Program-made: the position numbers and the translations under genes
NCBI GenBank assembly: GCA_041398245.1
Contig: JAWKVC010000005.1
Coordinates: 1-64,000, forward strand
DNA: 64,000 nucleotides
DNA from: UBA7672 sp041398245
Lineage (GTDB): Bacteria > Pseudomonadota > Alphaproteobacteria > Caulobacterales > Hyphomonadaceae
Direction: 5' to 3'
The notes under the pieces: generated by a model
Database searches by the model: none
Told to the model about the DNA's origin: nothing
Seen by the model: only the letters and a program-made list of their open reading frames with translations
Shown: positions 44,101 through 50,845 of the stretch, one piece after another
How the letters are laid out: each line of letters starts with the position of its first letter
Position numbering within the stretch: position 1 is the stretch's first letter

Positions 44101-44969
44101 CCGATGATGGTCTGCGTCCTAACCGTATCGCGGATCTCACTGTTGCGCTTGGTAGCGCCCAGGGCGGCCACGACATCGCGATCGAGATTGTGGAGATAGC
44201 CCTGAGATTCGAGAAGGCGGACCCGTCGCCCGAACTACTCCAGGCAGGCGCCGAACTACTTGCTGCGAATCCGTTCTCGGCCAAGCCCAACAACGTGGCG
44301 GCGAACCGTTTTGCTGATCTCGCTCGGCGGGTTCTCAAAGCCGATGCGTATGTCGATCTTGCCTATGACCTCATGGCGCGCCTTGTGCGCGCACGCATGG
44401 AACGGCGAGCCTACGGGCACGAATGGCGCAAGTATGCGCAGGCGATCGTCAAGGCCAGGCCCTGTCGTGCGCTCGATGCGCTGCTTCTCGACGGCGAGTT
44501 GGGCAAAGCGCTTGAGGACCTCGTCCGCGAAGGTTTTGACCATCGCGAGGATCTGCTGCAGGGCATCGATTTGCCGGCGATCATCGCCTGGGCAGAGGCC
44601 GATCCTAGTAAGCGGTTTGCCGTGTTGGCCAAATTTGCTCCGCTCATGGCCCTGCCGGCGAACGATCATGGCGACAATGATGAATTGTCGCAGCTCCATC
44701 CGGTCATGATCGCGCTCATCGACAGAGCGCCCGACAAAGCTCCCGTGCTGGCGGCGATTCAGCGGAATTTTTATCCTCGGGGCGTTTTCTCTGGCCCTTT
44801 GTCCAGCATTTTTCGTCGCCGTCGTGATGGCGTCGCTGCGCTGGCATCGCATGCCCATCCGGACGTCCGCGCTTGGGCTGCCAGCGCGGTGAGGCAGCTT
44901 GAGGCGAACATCGCCGACGCAGCGGCACGCGAAGAGCGGGTCGACCGCCGGGAACAGCGGTTCGAATAG
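41148..44969 (+). CDS. predicted nuclease-STAND NTPase (Avs-like)
   Basis: A 1273-residue protein. The N-terminal 150 residues resemble a PD-(D/E)xK nuclease: AGGNQDAPDGGLDVVVE supplies the Asp and GGLQVKK the QxK pair. An AAA/STAND ATPase follows with Walker A in RLVGLSGTGKTRFAEALF (about residue 244) and Walker B in VVVVIDNCPPN. The long C-terminal half (about residues 500-1273) is a helical, Ala-rich repeat-like region that could act as a sensor. This nuclease-STAND-repeat plan is that of Avs antiviral NTPases, which bind phage proteins and then degrade DNA. Which Avs class, if any, cannot be decided by eye. Confidence 0.72.
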   Translation: MIPLLSVGANEIAALSDADLRDLVALLCRFEARTAGFSATCVRAGGNQDAPDGGLDVVVETPAPLPQGGYLARSLGGLQVKKPALGEAGIANEMRPNGVLRPSIVELIAAGGAYLIISSGASVTKSARDDRRAAMRSAVSAEDPQGRLHLDFLGRDEIAAWANAHAGAVMWIKSRLGAAPSGWKSYGRWSRAPVSGEPFFADADTTLIVEGGGGDRQLPLIEGVEVVRQRLRQRGRVARLVGLSGTGKTRFAEALFDPGVGADALCEDDVIYADIGADPQPSPLALIEQLKAAVSEVVVVIDNCPPNLHNSLAQAVHAHGSRLRLLTIEYDVRADQPEETDVFRLVGLSDAVLERLLRSRHAHLSDVDRRRLAEISDGNARVALALADAIGRDVDASALTNDDLINRLFHQRHVPDAALLAAAQTVSMVYSFDGETITVDSELAALAQLGNNTSADLFARVADLGDRDLIQSRSKWRAFLPHPLANHLAKKKIDRTPDDALLAFAGSAPARLVTSFCRRLGYLHDHLRAATLSARLIGEMREDDTMSRERLGYLAPSAPEAALGRIQVILRKADGEHFGFNGNLTGLIHGLAYEPVWFERCVQTLVAWKRATKTSGGWRDGDIFQGLFWLHLSGTRAPVTLRIEVAERLASSDDPDDQAAALNALHELLHSGQFSSGREFSFGMRRRDFGWQPTTYGDTAAWYAAAIAFACRLIARGDDIGRRAQDMLATELPSLLAVPFVAEHALAAARTLFSKGYWPAGWRALRVAAKSDEEELGEDVRAEVLALLSERAPATLEDRLDVVAGADEWSYLDVADDDDEEGDGASQSAAPNGSDAVRRYHRANAAAVALGEELAADPATLERVLPRLAAGRFGRANQVGTGLMQGASSPSAMWRQLAQAFKDVPRDKADDSMLCGAVRALSARSRGDVDAVLDAVAADPALAQLLPTLQRYAGLDSRGVDRLVAALAGAITPVQRFRALIGISTDDGLRPNRIADLTVALGSAQGGHDIAIEIVEIALRFEKADPSPELLQAGAELLAANPFSAKPNNVAANRFADLARRVLKADAYVDLAYDLMARLVRARMERRAYGHEWRKYAQAIVKARPCRALDALLLDGELGKALEDLVREGFDHREDLLQGIDLPAIIAWAEADPSKRFAVLAKFAPLMALPANDHGDNDELSQLHPVMIALIDRAPDKAPVLAAIQRNFYPRGVFSGPLSSIFRRRRDGVAALASHAHPDVRAWAASAVRQLEANIADAAAREERVDRREQRFE

Positions 44970-45081
44970 CGGCGTGGTGACGGGTGTGATCGCGTGACAG
45001 GACGGCCGCCAATCAAGGCGACCCGCTCTTGTGGCCGGGCTCCAGGCTGCGTCCCGAGCCAAGAGGTCTTGGCTCTCCGGG

Positions 45082-45960
45082 TTACAATCCCTGTCGCGGC
45101 GGAGCGTCTGACATTTGCGGTCTGATCCTGGCCTTGATGAGCGCGGCTTCTAGGGCGGGGATGTCCGCGTCGGGTGAAAGGAGACTCGCTTCAATCGTCC
45201 CGTCGCTCATTGCCTCCTGGACATCGAAGGCCAGCTGCAAGCTTGGCGGGAAGGTCAGGATCGATCCGTTCGCCAGACGGAATTGACCCATGCCTATTGC
45301 CGAGAGAGCAACGCGGAACTCATCCTCGCTCGCGTACGCCCGGTCTTTGATAAACGTGTACCGGACCGGGTTCGGGAAGACGTCGAGGTTCTCGCGCGCA
45401 AAAGACCGATCCACGTACTCAACCATCGCCGAATTGACCGAGAAAAGTTGAGTGCATCGCTGGCCATTGACCATGAGCGCAGACGTTTCGCCCGCGACCG
45501 TCCGATTGATCCGGGCGCGAAGTTTCTCGGCGTCGAATACGAAAGCAATCTTTCCACGTGATCCGCCGGTCCCGTAGTTTTCCCAGATGTGATCCGAGTT
45601 GCTTGCGGCGAAACATGAGGCATAAGTTCGACCGCGCGCACGGGCGTAATAGTCCGCAATCGAGAAGTCGGGACTTTTCTCGAATGTCGTTGCAGCATTG
45701 ATTCCGCGGTCCTGCGGAAGTTGCGCCCCGTCCTCTGCGTCTGCTCCAGGAAAATCGCGATATCCGTCGACCCGGTTGAAGTGGAGATAGCCGCCTTCGA
45801 TCGAGTTTATCGCATGCTCGAGTTTCATGACCTTGTAGATTTTCAGCCCTGGACGGGGTGCGATCAGCAGTGGCGCATGTCCCTCGGCGTGCCCACGGAT
45901 CAGCTCTGCCGGCCATGCGCCTGCGCTTGTCTCACCCTGCTCAGGGGTCGTCGAGGCCAT
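45082..45960 (-). CDS. DUF2971-like protein
   Basis: Predicted cytoplasmic protein, 292 residues from the ATG at 45960, which has GAGGAG upstream; an in-frame ATG at 46005 is the alternative. The layout fits DUF2971: IYKVMKLEHAINSIEGGYLHFNRVDGYRDFPGAD near the start, then a YASCFAASNSDHIWENYG box and GKIAFVFDAEKLR. DUF2971 proteins have no settled function but are frequent on genomic islands. It lies between the STAND gene, with which it is convergent, and the ssb module. The assignment is from motif order only. Confidence 0.6.
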   Translation of the reverse strand: MASTTPEQGETSAGAWPAELIRGHAEGHAPLLIAPRPGLKIYKVMKLEHAINSIEGGYLHFNRVDGYRDFPGADAEDGAQLPQDRGINAATTFEKSPDFSIADYYARARGRTYASCFAASNSDHIWENYGTGGSRGKIAFVFDAEKLRARINRTVAGETSALMVNGQRCTQLFSVNSAMVEYVDRSFARENLDVFPNPVRYTFIKDRAYASEDEFRVALSAIGMGQFRLANGSILTFPPSLQLAFDVQEAMSDGTIEASLLSPDADIPALEAALIKARIRPQMSDAPPRQGL

Positions 45961-46109
45961 CGCCGTGCGCCGCTCCTCGTCTTGCGTCCATTCTAGCACA
46001 GTCATTGCCCGCGTTTGTCTAGAGGAGCCCCAGGCTGATCTTCCTGGTTCCGGGCGGAGCCCCCGGGGACACGTTTGCTTGTGACGCCCATCACGCGTCC
46101 GGCGCATGC

Positions 46110-46184
46110 CCGCTCAAGGGGCCGAGGCTTCGCGCCCCCAAGGGAGGAGGGGGGCGCTGCAGGCCGCACCAACCCCTTGCGCGG
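46110..46184. promoter_or_regulatory. nested inverted repeats upstream of ssb
   Basis: This lies in the 317-base gap before ssb, which holds no other gene. CCGCTCAAGGGG (46110-46121) pairs with CCCCTTGCGCGG (46173-46184) at 11 of 12 positions. Inside is a perfect 8-base stem, GCGCCCCC (46132-46139) with GGGGGCGC (46150-46157). The outer arms resemble those upstream of parB and near the relaxase. Confidence 0.5.
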
Positions 46185-46277
46185 TCACCGCTGCGCTTGC
46201 TTTCCGGCCGCTTCCGAGGGGCGTCGCAAACGCGACCCCGGCGGGGCTGATCCCGCGGGATCACAAGGAAGAGCATC

Positions 46278-46694
46278 ATGGACCGCGCATCATTCGAACT
46301 CATCGGCAATGTCGGCAAACTCGAGATCAGACCGATCAAGGGTGACAGACAACTCGCCATCATCTCGCTCGCCACCTCCGAACGCTGGAAAGCTGAGGGC
46401 GGCGACTGGAACGAGAAGACCTACTGGCATCGCGTCGTGGTGTTCGCGCCCGCGAAGGTCGCATTGATCGAGAAGGCCGTGCAGATGGGCACGCGTCTCC
46501 GGCTCGTCGGTCAGGTGCGTCCGAGCTCCTGGGAAGATGAGCGCGGCCAGAAGCGCTACTCGATCGAGTTCGTCGTCACCGGTTTCGGCGAGGTCGAGAT
46601 TCTCGCGCGCGGGAAGCCGAAGGCGGAAGCTGCTTCCGAGGAAGCGCCTGCGGGCGAAGAGGCCCCCAAGGCCAAGCGCAGGAAGGCTGCGTGA
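46278..46694 (+). CDS. ssb: single-stranded DNA-binding protein
   Basis: SSB-type OB-fold protein, 138 residues. The fold is seen in FELIGNVGKLEIRPI, LATSERWKAEGGDWNEKTYWHRVVVF and TRLRLVGQVRPSSWEDERGQKRYSIEFVV. The C-terminal tail is Ala/Glu/Lys-rich and lacks the acidic DDIPF end of housekeeping SSB, as often in element-borne copies. A GGAAGAG lies before the ATG. It probably coats transferred single-stranded DNA. A 9-bp GNRA hairpin follows the gene. Confidence 0.9.
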   Translation: MDRASFELIGNVGKLEIRPIKGDRQLAIISLATSERWKAEGGDWNEKTYWHRVVVFAPAKVALIEKAVQMGTRLRLVGQVRPSSWEDERGQKRYSIEFVVTGFGEVEILARGKPKAEAASEEAPAGEEAPKAKRRKAA

Positions 46695-46702
46695 TGCGCC
46701 AG

Positions 46703-46724
46703 ACCGGCCGCGCAAGCGGCCGGT
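46703..46724 (+). terminator. strong hairpin with GCAA tetraloop after ssb
   Basis: ACCGGCCGC pairs perfectly with GCGGCCGGT across a GCAA tetraloop, eight bases after the ssb stop. No T-run follows, so it may tune read-through into the next gene or protect mRNA. Confidence 0.5.
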
Positions 46725-46763
46725 CCCCATCTCGTCAATCATTTCATTTCGCAGGAAACTCTC

Positions 46764-47138
46764 ATGTCATCCGCTGCATCGACTGCGCTCAAGGCGCAGG
46801 ACCTCGACCAGTTCACAGGAAGCGAAACTTTCTATCGTCATCCATTGTCCGCTGGATGCGTCTATACTGAAGGCGTCCAGCATCTTGCCGAAGCCGGATC
46901 AGCCTACTGGCTGCTCGACGCAATCCTCTGTCCTCAGCCGCACGTTCCCGTGCTCCGTGCTGCTGAGTTCCAGGTGTGGACGCTGACCGTCGGTCAGGAT
47001 CGTTCGGCCACGTTGATCTGCACCGACGGCGACGACGAGCAACTCTACGTCCATCCGATACCGTGGACTGACTTCCCGCTCGACACCGTGACGCTCTGGT
47101 TCGCCAACCGGACCCTCTATCTGCCAAGCGAACACTGA
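46764..47138 (+). CDS. DUF6876 family protein
   Basis: Small protein of 124 residues. LDQFTGSETFYRHPLSAGCVYTEGVQHLAEAGSAYWLLDAI is the family signature region, and the end reads FPLDTVTLWFANRTLYLPSEH. The function is unknown, but such genes are common beside ardC and ssb on ICEs and plasmids. It lies between those two genes here, separated from each by a GC-rich hairpin. Confidence 0.82.
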   Translation: MSSAASTALKAQDLDQFTGSETFYRHPLSAGCVYTEGVQHLAEAGSAYWLLDAILCPQPHVPVLRAAEFQVWTLTVGQDRSATLICTDGDDEQLYVHPIPWTDFPLDTVTLWFANRTLYLPSEH

Positions 47139-47158
47139 ACTCTGACCGCAAGTCAGCG

Positions 47159-47179
47159 GCCGGCGGCATCGCCGCCGGC
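47159..47179 (+). terminator. GC-rich hairpin between DUF6876 gene and ardC
   Basis: GCCGGCGGC pairs perfectly with GCCGCCGGC across ATC. As after ssb, an ATCATTTCA and AAACTCTCA sequence follows before the next start codon, so the two intergenic units look related. Confidence 0.5.
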
Positions 47180-47221
47180 TTGTCGCTCTTCTCATCATTT
47201 CAAACTCTCAAGGAGGTCGTC

Positions 47222-48154
47222 ATGACCGCCACCGCGAACGTGCAATCTCTCCACGACACCGTGACCGCCCGCATCATCTCGGAACTCGAGGCTGGACGTT
47301 TCCCATGGGTGCAACCCTGGGCCTCGTCGGGCGGGACCCCGCTTGGACTTCCGCAGAATGCTTCAACAGGCCGGACCTATTCCGGGGTCAACATCCTGCT
47401 GCTCTGGTTCGCCGCCATCGAGCAGGGCAGGCCGTCGCAACGCTGGCTCACCTTCAAACAGGCGCTCGCGCTTGGTGGATGTGTGCGCAAAGGCGAGAAG
47501 GGGACGATGGTCGTCTACGCCGACACGTTTGTCCCCAAGGCTGAGCAGGAGAAGGCGAGCGCATCTGGGGAGGATGCTCGCCGAGTCGGCTTTCTCAAGC
47601 GGTTCACGGTCTTTCACGTCGATCAATGCGATGGGCTTGCCATGGACCCCGATGCCGCGCCGCTTCCGGGACGGACCGAGGTCCTGCCGCACGTCGAAGC
47701 CGTCATCGCGGCGACCAAGGCTGACATCAGGATCGGTGGCGAGATGGCGTTCTATTCGCCCTCGCACGACTTCATCCAGGTCCCGCCACAGGAAGCCTAT
47801 TTCGAGCCGATCAATTGGTATCGGACGAAGCTGCACGAGCTGGGTCACTGGACGGGACATGTCTCACGTCTCGATCGAAACTTCTCGGGCCGGCATGGCG
47901 GCGAGGCTTATGCGCGGGAGGAACTCGTCGCCGAACTATGCTCCGCGTTCCTGTGCGCCGAACTGGGTGTCGCGCCGACCGTCCGACATGCGGACTATCT
48001 GGGCTCCTGGCTTCAGGTCCTGAAGGGCGACAACCGGGCAATCTTTCAGGCTGCGTCCATGGCGTCCAAGGCGGCTGACTTTGTCATGGGACGCCGTGAA
48101 GCTGGCCGTGTTCAGAACGGCGCCGCTGAAATCCGACTGGAATCAGCGGCTTGA
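47222..48154 (+). CDS. ardC: ArdC-like antirestriction / zincin-like protein
   Basis: ArdC-family protein, 310 residues. The N-terminal ssDNA-binding domain (ISELEAGRFPWVQPW, TYSGVNILLLWF, RWLTFKQALALGGCVRKGEKG) is followed by a zincin-like domain with the zinc motif HELGHWTGH and a downstream YAREELVAELCSAF that supplies the Glu. ArdC proteins protect incoming single-stranded DNA from restriction. I start at MTATANV because AGGAGG stands six bases before it. Length and motifs are normal for the family. Confidence 0.93.
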   Translation: MTATANVQSLHDTVTARIISELEAGRFPWVQPWASSGGTPLGLPQNASTGRTYSGVNILLLWFAAIEQGRPSQRWLTFKQALALGGCVRKGEKGTMVVYADTFVPKAEQEKASASGEDARRVGFLKRFTVFHVDQCDGLAMDPDAAPLPGRTEVLPHVEAVIAATKADIRIGGEMAFYSPSHDFIQVPPQEAYFEPINWYRTKLHELGHWTGHVSRLDRNFSGRHGGEAYAREELVAELCSAFLCAELGVAPTVRHADYLGSWLQVLKGDNRAIFQAASMASKAADFVMGRREAGRVQNGAAEIRLESAA

Positions 48155-48202
48155 AAGAAAGCCGCTAATCGCAACGGACTTTTCGTCTTTCATGTGGAAA
48201 AA

Positions 48203-48247
48203 TGTCAGAAGATGATCTATATATCTGACACTATGGAGACGTCAGAT
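48203..48247 (+). promoter_or_regulatory. operator/promoter of abiE: TGTCAGA repeats
   Basis: TGTCAGA at 48203-48209 and TCTGACA at 48224-48230 form a perfect inverted pair. A third GTCAGA half-site (48242-48247) runs into the abiEi start codon. A TCTATAT -10-like box lies between the first two. AbiEi antitoxins are known to repress their own promoters by binding inverted repeats, so this is the likely operator. Confidence 0.65.
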
Positions 48248-48851
48248 GACGGTGTCGAAGGCCATTCTTGAGTTCCTGAAGCCGCGCAAGCGGGGTGAGC
48301 CCGTTTGCGCCAAGCAACTGCTTCACCTCGGCAATCGCGCCGCCGTGGACCAGGCTTTGGCGCGCCTTGTCCGGCGGAAGAAGCTCGTGCGCGTGTCACG
48401 GGGCTTCTACGCCGTTCCCGTGGAAAGCCGGTTCGGTCTCCTGCCGCCCAATGCAGGGGAGGCGATGGAAGCTATCGCGCGTCAGAAGGGCGAGCAGATC
48501 GCGCCTGCAGGCGCTGCTGTCGCCAACGCCTTCGGCCTGACGACGCAGGTGCCTTTGCGCCGGACCTACGTGACAAGCGGACGGACTCGCACGCTTAAGG
48601 TGTCAGGCGAGACAATCGAGCTGCGCCATGCTCCCCCGTTGGCCGAGAACGCGCGCCATGAGAGACTGCTGCGGGCGATCGAATGGTTGGGACCGGATGG
48701 TGTTGAACAAGCCAGAGCCATGCTTCTCACGCTCACGCCAGACGAGCGGCGGACCCTCGCGCGACGCGCGGCGGGCATGCCGACCTGGATGGCGGCGGCG
48801 GTAAGCGAAGCAGCCTATGCCGGACAGCATCTTCAGTCTCAGCGCGCGTGA
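48246..48851 (+). CDS. abiEi: AbiEi-type antitoxin (type IV TA), transcriptional autorepressor
   Basis: Antitoxin of an AbiE-type pair, 201 residues. An N-terminal winged helix (LLHLGNRAAVDQALARLVRRKKLVRVSRGFYAVP) is followed by the DUF6088/AbiEi C-terminal domain (IAPAGAAVANAFGLTTQVPLRRTYVTSG). In AbiE systems the antitoxin represses the operon and counters the toxin without a stable complex. The gene overlaps abiEii by 35 bases. Its promoter carries TGTCAGA repeats. Confidence 0.88.
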   Translation: MTVSKAILEFLKPRKRGEPVCAKQLLHLGNRAAVDQALARLVRRKKLVRVSRGFYAVPVESRFGLLPPNAGEAMEAIARQKGEQIAPAGAAVANAFGLTTQVPLRRTYVTSGRTRTLKVSGETIELRHAPPLAENARHERLLRAIEWLGPDGVEQARAMLLTLTPDERRTLARRAAGMPTWMAAAVSEAAYAGQHLQSQRA

Positions 48852-49839
48852 TAGGGCGGACTTCTTCCAGGCCGCGGTCGCACGCGTCGGCCGTAACGCC
48901 ATCCTGCTGGAGAAGGACGTCTGGGTCGTGTGGGCGCTGCGGGCTCTCTTCGAGGACCCCATCGGCGCCCACCTCGTCTTCAAGGGCGGCACATCCCTGT
49001 CCAAGGCTCACCGGCTGATCGAGCGGTTCTCTGAGGACGTCGATCTGACATACGACATCCGGGAGCTGGCTGCGGACCTCTTGCCACGCGGAGAGGGGGG
49101 CGAGGTGCTCGACATCCCGGAGACGCGCAGCCAGATCCGGCGGGTCAGCGAAGCCATCCGCAATGAGTTGCTGCCTGCCTGGGTCAGCGGGACGGTCGCA
49201 CCCATCATTCGGGCGCGACTTGCGCGAGATGGGGCCCAGGCGGCGGTCGAGATCGATGGCTGCAATCTCAGCATACGGTACGCCCAGCAGGACCATGGGC
49301 AGGTCAAATCCGCCGTGCTCCTGGAATTTGGCGCTCGCGCCACGGGAGAGCCTGCAGACTTCCACGACATCGCCTGTGACAGCGCGGCGGCTGGCCTGGA
49401 CATCGACCTTCCAACAGCGCGGGCCAGGGTCATGAAGGCCGAGCGGACGTTCTGGGAGAAGGCGACGGCGGTGCATGTTTTCTGCCGCAGTGGCGACCCC
49501 GTCGGTGATCACAAGGCGCGCCACTGGTATGATCTGGAGCGGCTGGACGCCAACGGCGTCGCCCCGCGCGCGATTGCGGACGCAGGCCTCGCTGCGCAGG
49601 TTGCCACGCACAAGACAGCCTTCTTCCGCGAGCGCGACCAGGCAGGCGCGTGGATCGACTATCATGGCGCCGTTGGGGGCGGGCTGCAGCTCGTGCCAGT
49701 GGGGCCGCATCTCTCAGAGCTTGAGGCGGACTATGCGGCGATGCAGGCCGATGGGCTGCTGCCAGAGGGAGCGCTCACCTTCGCCAGGCTCATGGCGCGC
49801 TGCGGCGAGATCGAGCGGGCGGCCAACGCGGCGAGGTGA
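48817..49839 (+). CDS. abiEii: AbiEii-type nucleotidyltransferase toxin
   Basis: Toxin of the AbiE pair, 340 residues, of the DUF1814 nucleotidyltransferase fold. The active site is visible in LVFKGGTSLSKAHRLIERFSEDVDLTYDI, with the GGTSLSK loop and the SEDVDL metal residues. A conserved Lys lies in AERTFWEKATAVH. Members transfer nucleotides, probably to tRNA ends, and stop growth on phage infection or plasmid loss. It can both stabilise the ICE and act as abortive-infection defence. Confidence 0.9.
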   Translation: MPDSIFSLSARDRADFFQAAVARVGRNAILLEKDVWVVWALRALFEDPIGAHLVFKGGTSLSKAHRLIERFSEDVDLTYDIRELAADLLPRGEGGEVLDIPETRSQIRRVSEAIRNELLPAWVSGTVAPIIRARLARDGAQAAVEIDGCNLSIRYAQQDHGQVKSAVLLEFGARATGEPADFHDIACDSAAAGLDIDLPTARARVMKAERTFWEKATAVHVFCRSGDPVGDHKARHWYDLERLDANGVAPRAIADAGLAAQVATHKTAFFRERDQAGAWIDYHGAVGGGLQLVPVGPHLSELEADYAAMQADGLLPEGALTFARLMARCGEIERAANAAR

Positions 49840-50188
49840 GCGGAGCGCCGGAGGCGGGAGGGTACCAGTGCTCCGCCGTTGCGCGTGTGGGCGCCACACA
49901 ACCGGGGCCAGGAACGAGAGCAGGGAGTCGGAGAGCGTCTGGCGGTCACGCTCGGTCCCGCCGCCCAAGCGCGGCTCCTTCGGGCGCGACCCTGCGGGCG
50001 CTCCGCGCCGCCAGACACTCGACGGCGCTTCCCGCCATGCAGCACCGGAAAGATCCGGTGCGCAGGCTCCTTGCAGCCTTCATTTTGGTCGGCCGCCCTG
50101 ACGGTCGGCGTGGACGTGACTGTCCATGCACACCGTTTCCGATTTCGTGCGGAACGGGAATTGGTTGCTCAGGTCATTGCAGTGTGCC

Positions 50189-50322
50189 GGGCGTGATGGA
50201 TCGCCTCAAGGGACGACGGGGCCCCACCATTTTTTTGGCGGAAGGGCCAAAAAAATCGTGACCCCCATCGCCGCTGCGCGGTCGCGCCTGGGCGCGATCC
50301 CTTGACCCGCTCCATCACGCCC
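50189..50322. repeat. 134-base imperfect palindrome with inner 11-bp A/T stem; candidate transfer or replication origin
   Basis: This lies in the 520-base gap between abiEii and the 53-codon gene; no other gene is seen there. The outer arms are 50189-50213 and 50298-50322 and match at 22 of 25 positions as an inverted repeat. Inside, ATTTTTTTGGC (50229-50239) pairs perfectly with GCCAAAAAAAT (50246-50256) across a 6-base loop. A/T-run stems inside larger palindromes near relaxase genes are a usual oriT feature, but the inner stem could equally be a bidirectional terminator. Confidence 0.55.
50229..50256. terminator. bidirectional terminator-like hairpin
   Basis: An 11-bp perfect stem with GGAAGG loop whose base is seven A-T pairs. 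It would give a T-run in either direction, so it could stop transcription from abiEii and from the opposite side. Confidence 0.5.
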
Positions 50323-50359
50323 GCCCGCCGGCATCGTCCTTCAAACACAGGAGACGACG

Positions 50360-50521
50360 ATGTTCACGAAGACCTTCACGATCGAGCGCCACATCGAGGA
50401 ACTGCGTGCCGAATTGCGCGGAACAGCGGATGTCGAGGAGGCGCGCACGATCAAGGCCGAGCTGGACGCCATGCTTCTGGTCGCCGGTGACCTCAAGCGC
50501 GAGAACGAGATGATGGCCTGA
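50360..50521 (+). CDS. small conserved-looking 53-residue protein
   Basis: MFTKTFTIERHIEELRAELR opens this short helical, charged protein, which ends KRENEMMA. A good ribosome site (AGGAG) lies before the ATG. Codon use looks coding and the protein resembles small helical proteins found beside relaxase genes on ICEs. Function unknown. It is transcribed toward the relaxase. Confidence 0.6.
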   Translation: MFTKTFTIERHIEELRAELRGTADVEEARTIKAELDAMLLVAGDLKRENEMMA

Positions 50522-50845
50522 CGCGGGCGCGGCGAGAGCGACGCTTGTCGCTCTCGTTGCTGTCGTTCCCCAGCTGGCTGGCCTCGCATGCAGTGGCGTG
50601 CGGCAAAGTGAGAGCGTGCGGCGGATTGCGGTAGCGGGGTGGATAGCTTGCGGGGTGAGGTGGGTGGGGAGGGTGCGGTGGAATGCAAGATAAAGCACGT
50701 GCCGTGCTGCGGGCCTTAAGGCCCTGTCTGCACATAGTTCTTTGCACCGTGGATTAGCGCAACGCTTGCAGTGCCTCCGCCGCGTTTAGTTGTGAGGGTG
50801 CAAGCGGTGGAAATCGCCACGCTGCCAATGATGATGTTCGTCATC
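50522..50845. promoter_or_regulatory. relaxase leader region: hairpin, G-quadruplex motif and palindromes; candidate oriT
   Basis: This 324-base gap holds a 10-bp hairpin with GCTT loop (50533-50556), a four-run G-quadruplex motif (50652-50673: runs of 4, 3, 4 and 3 G), a GCACGTGC palindrome (50695-50702) and the perfect 14-base palindrome GGGCCTTAAGGCCC (50711-50724). A TATCC sequence on the minus strand (around 50642) resembles part of the IncP-type nic site, but the match is weak. oriT is usually next to the relaxase gene, so this is a candidate. Confidence 0.45.

Noticed and set aside
49475..50101. 208-codon frame running from abiEii into the intergenic region
   Set aside because: Out of frame with abiEii and Arg/Ser-rich beyond it; no start site.
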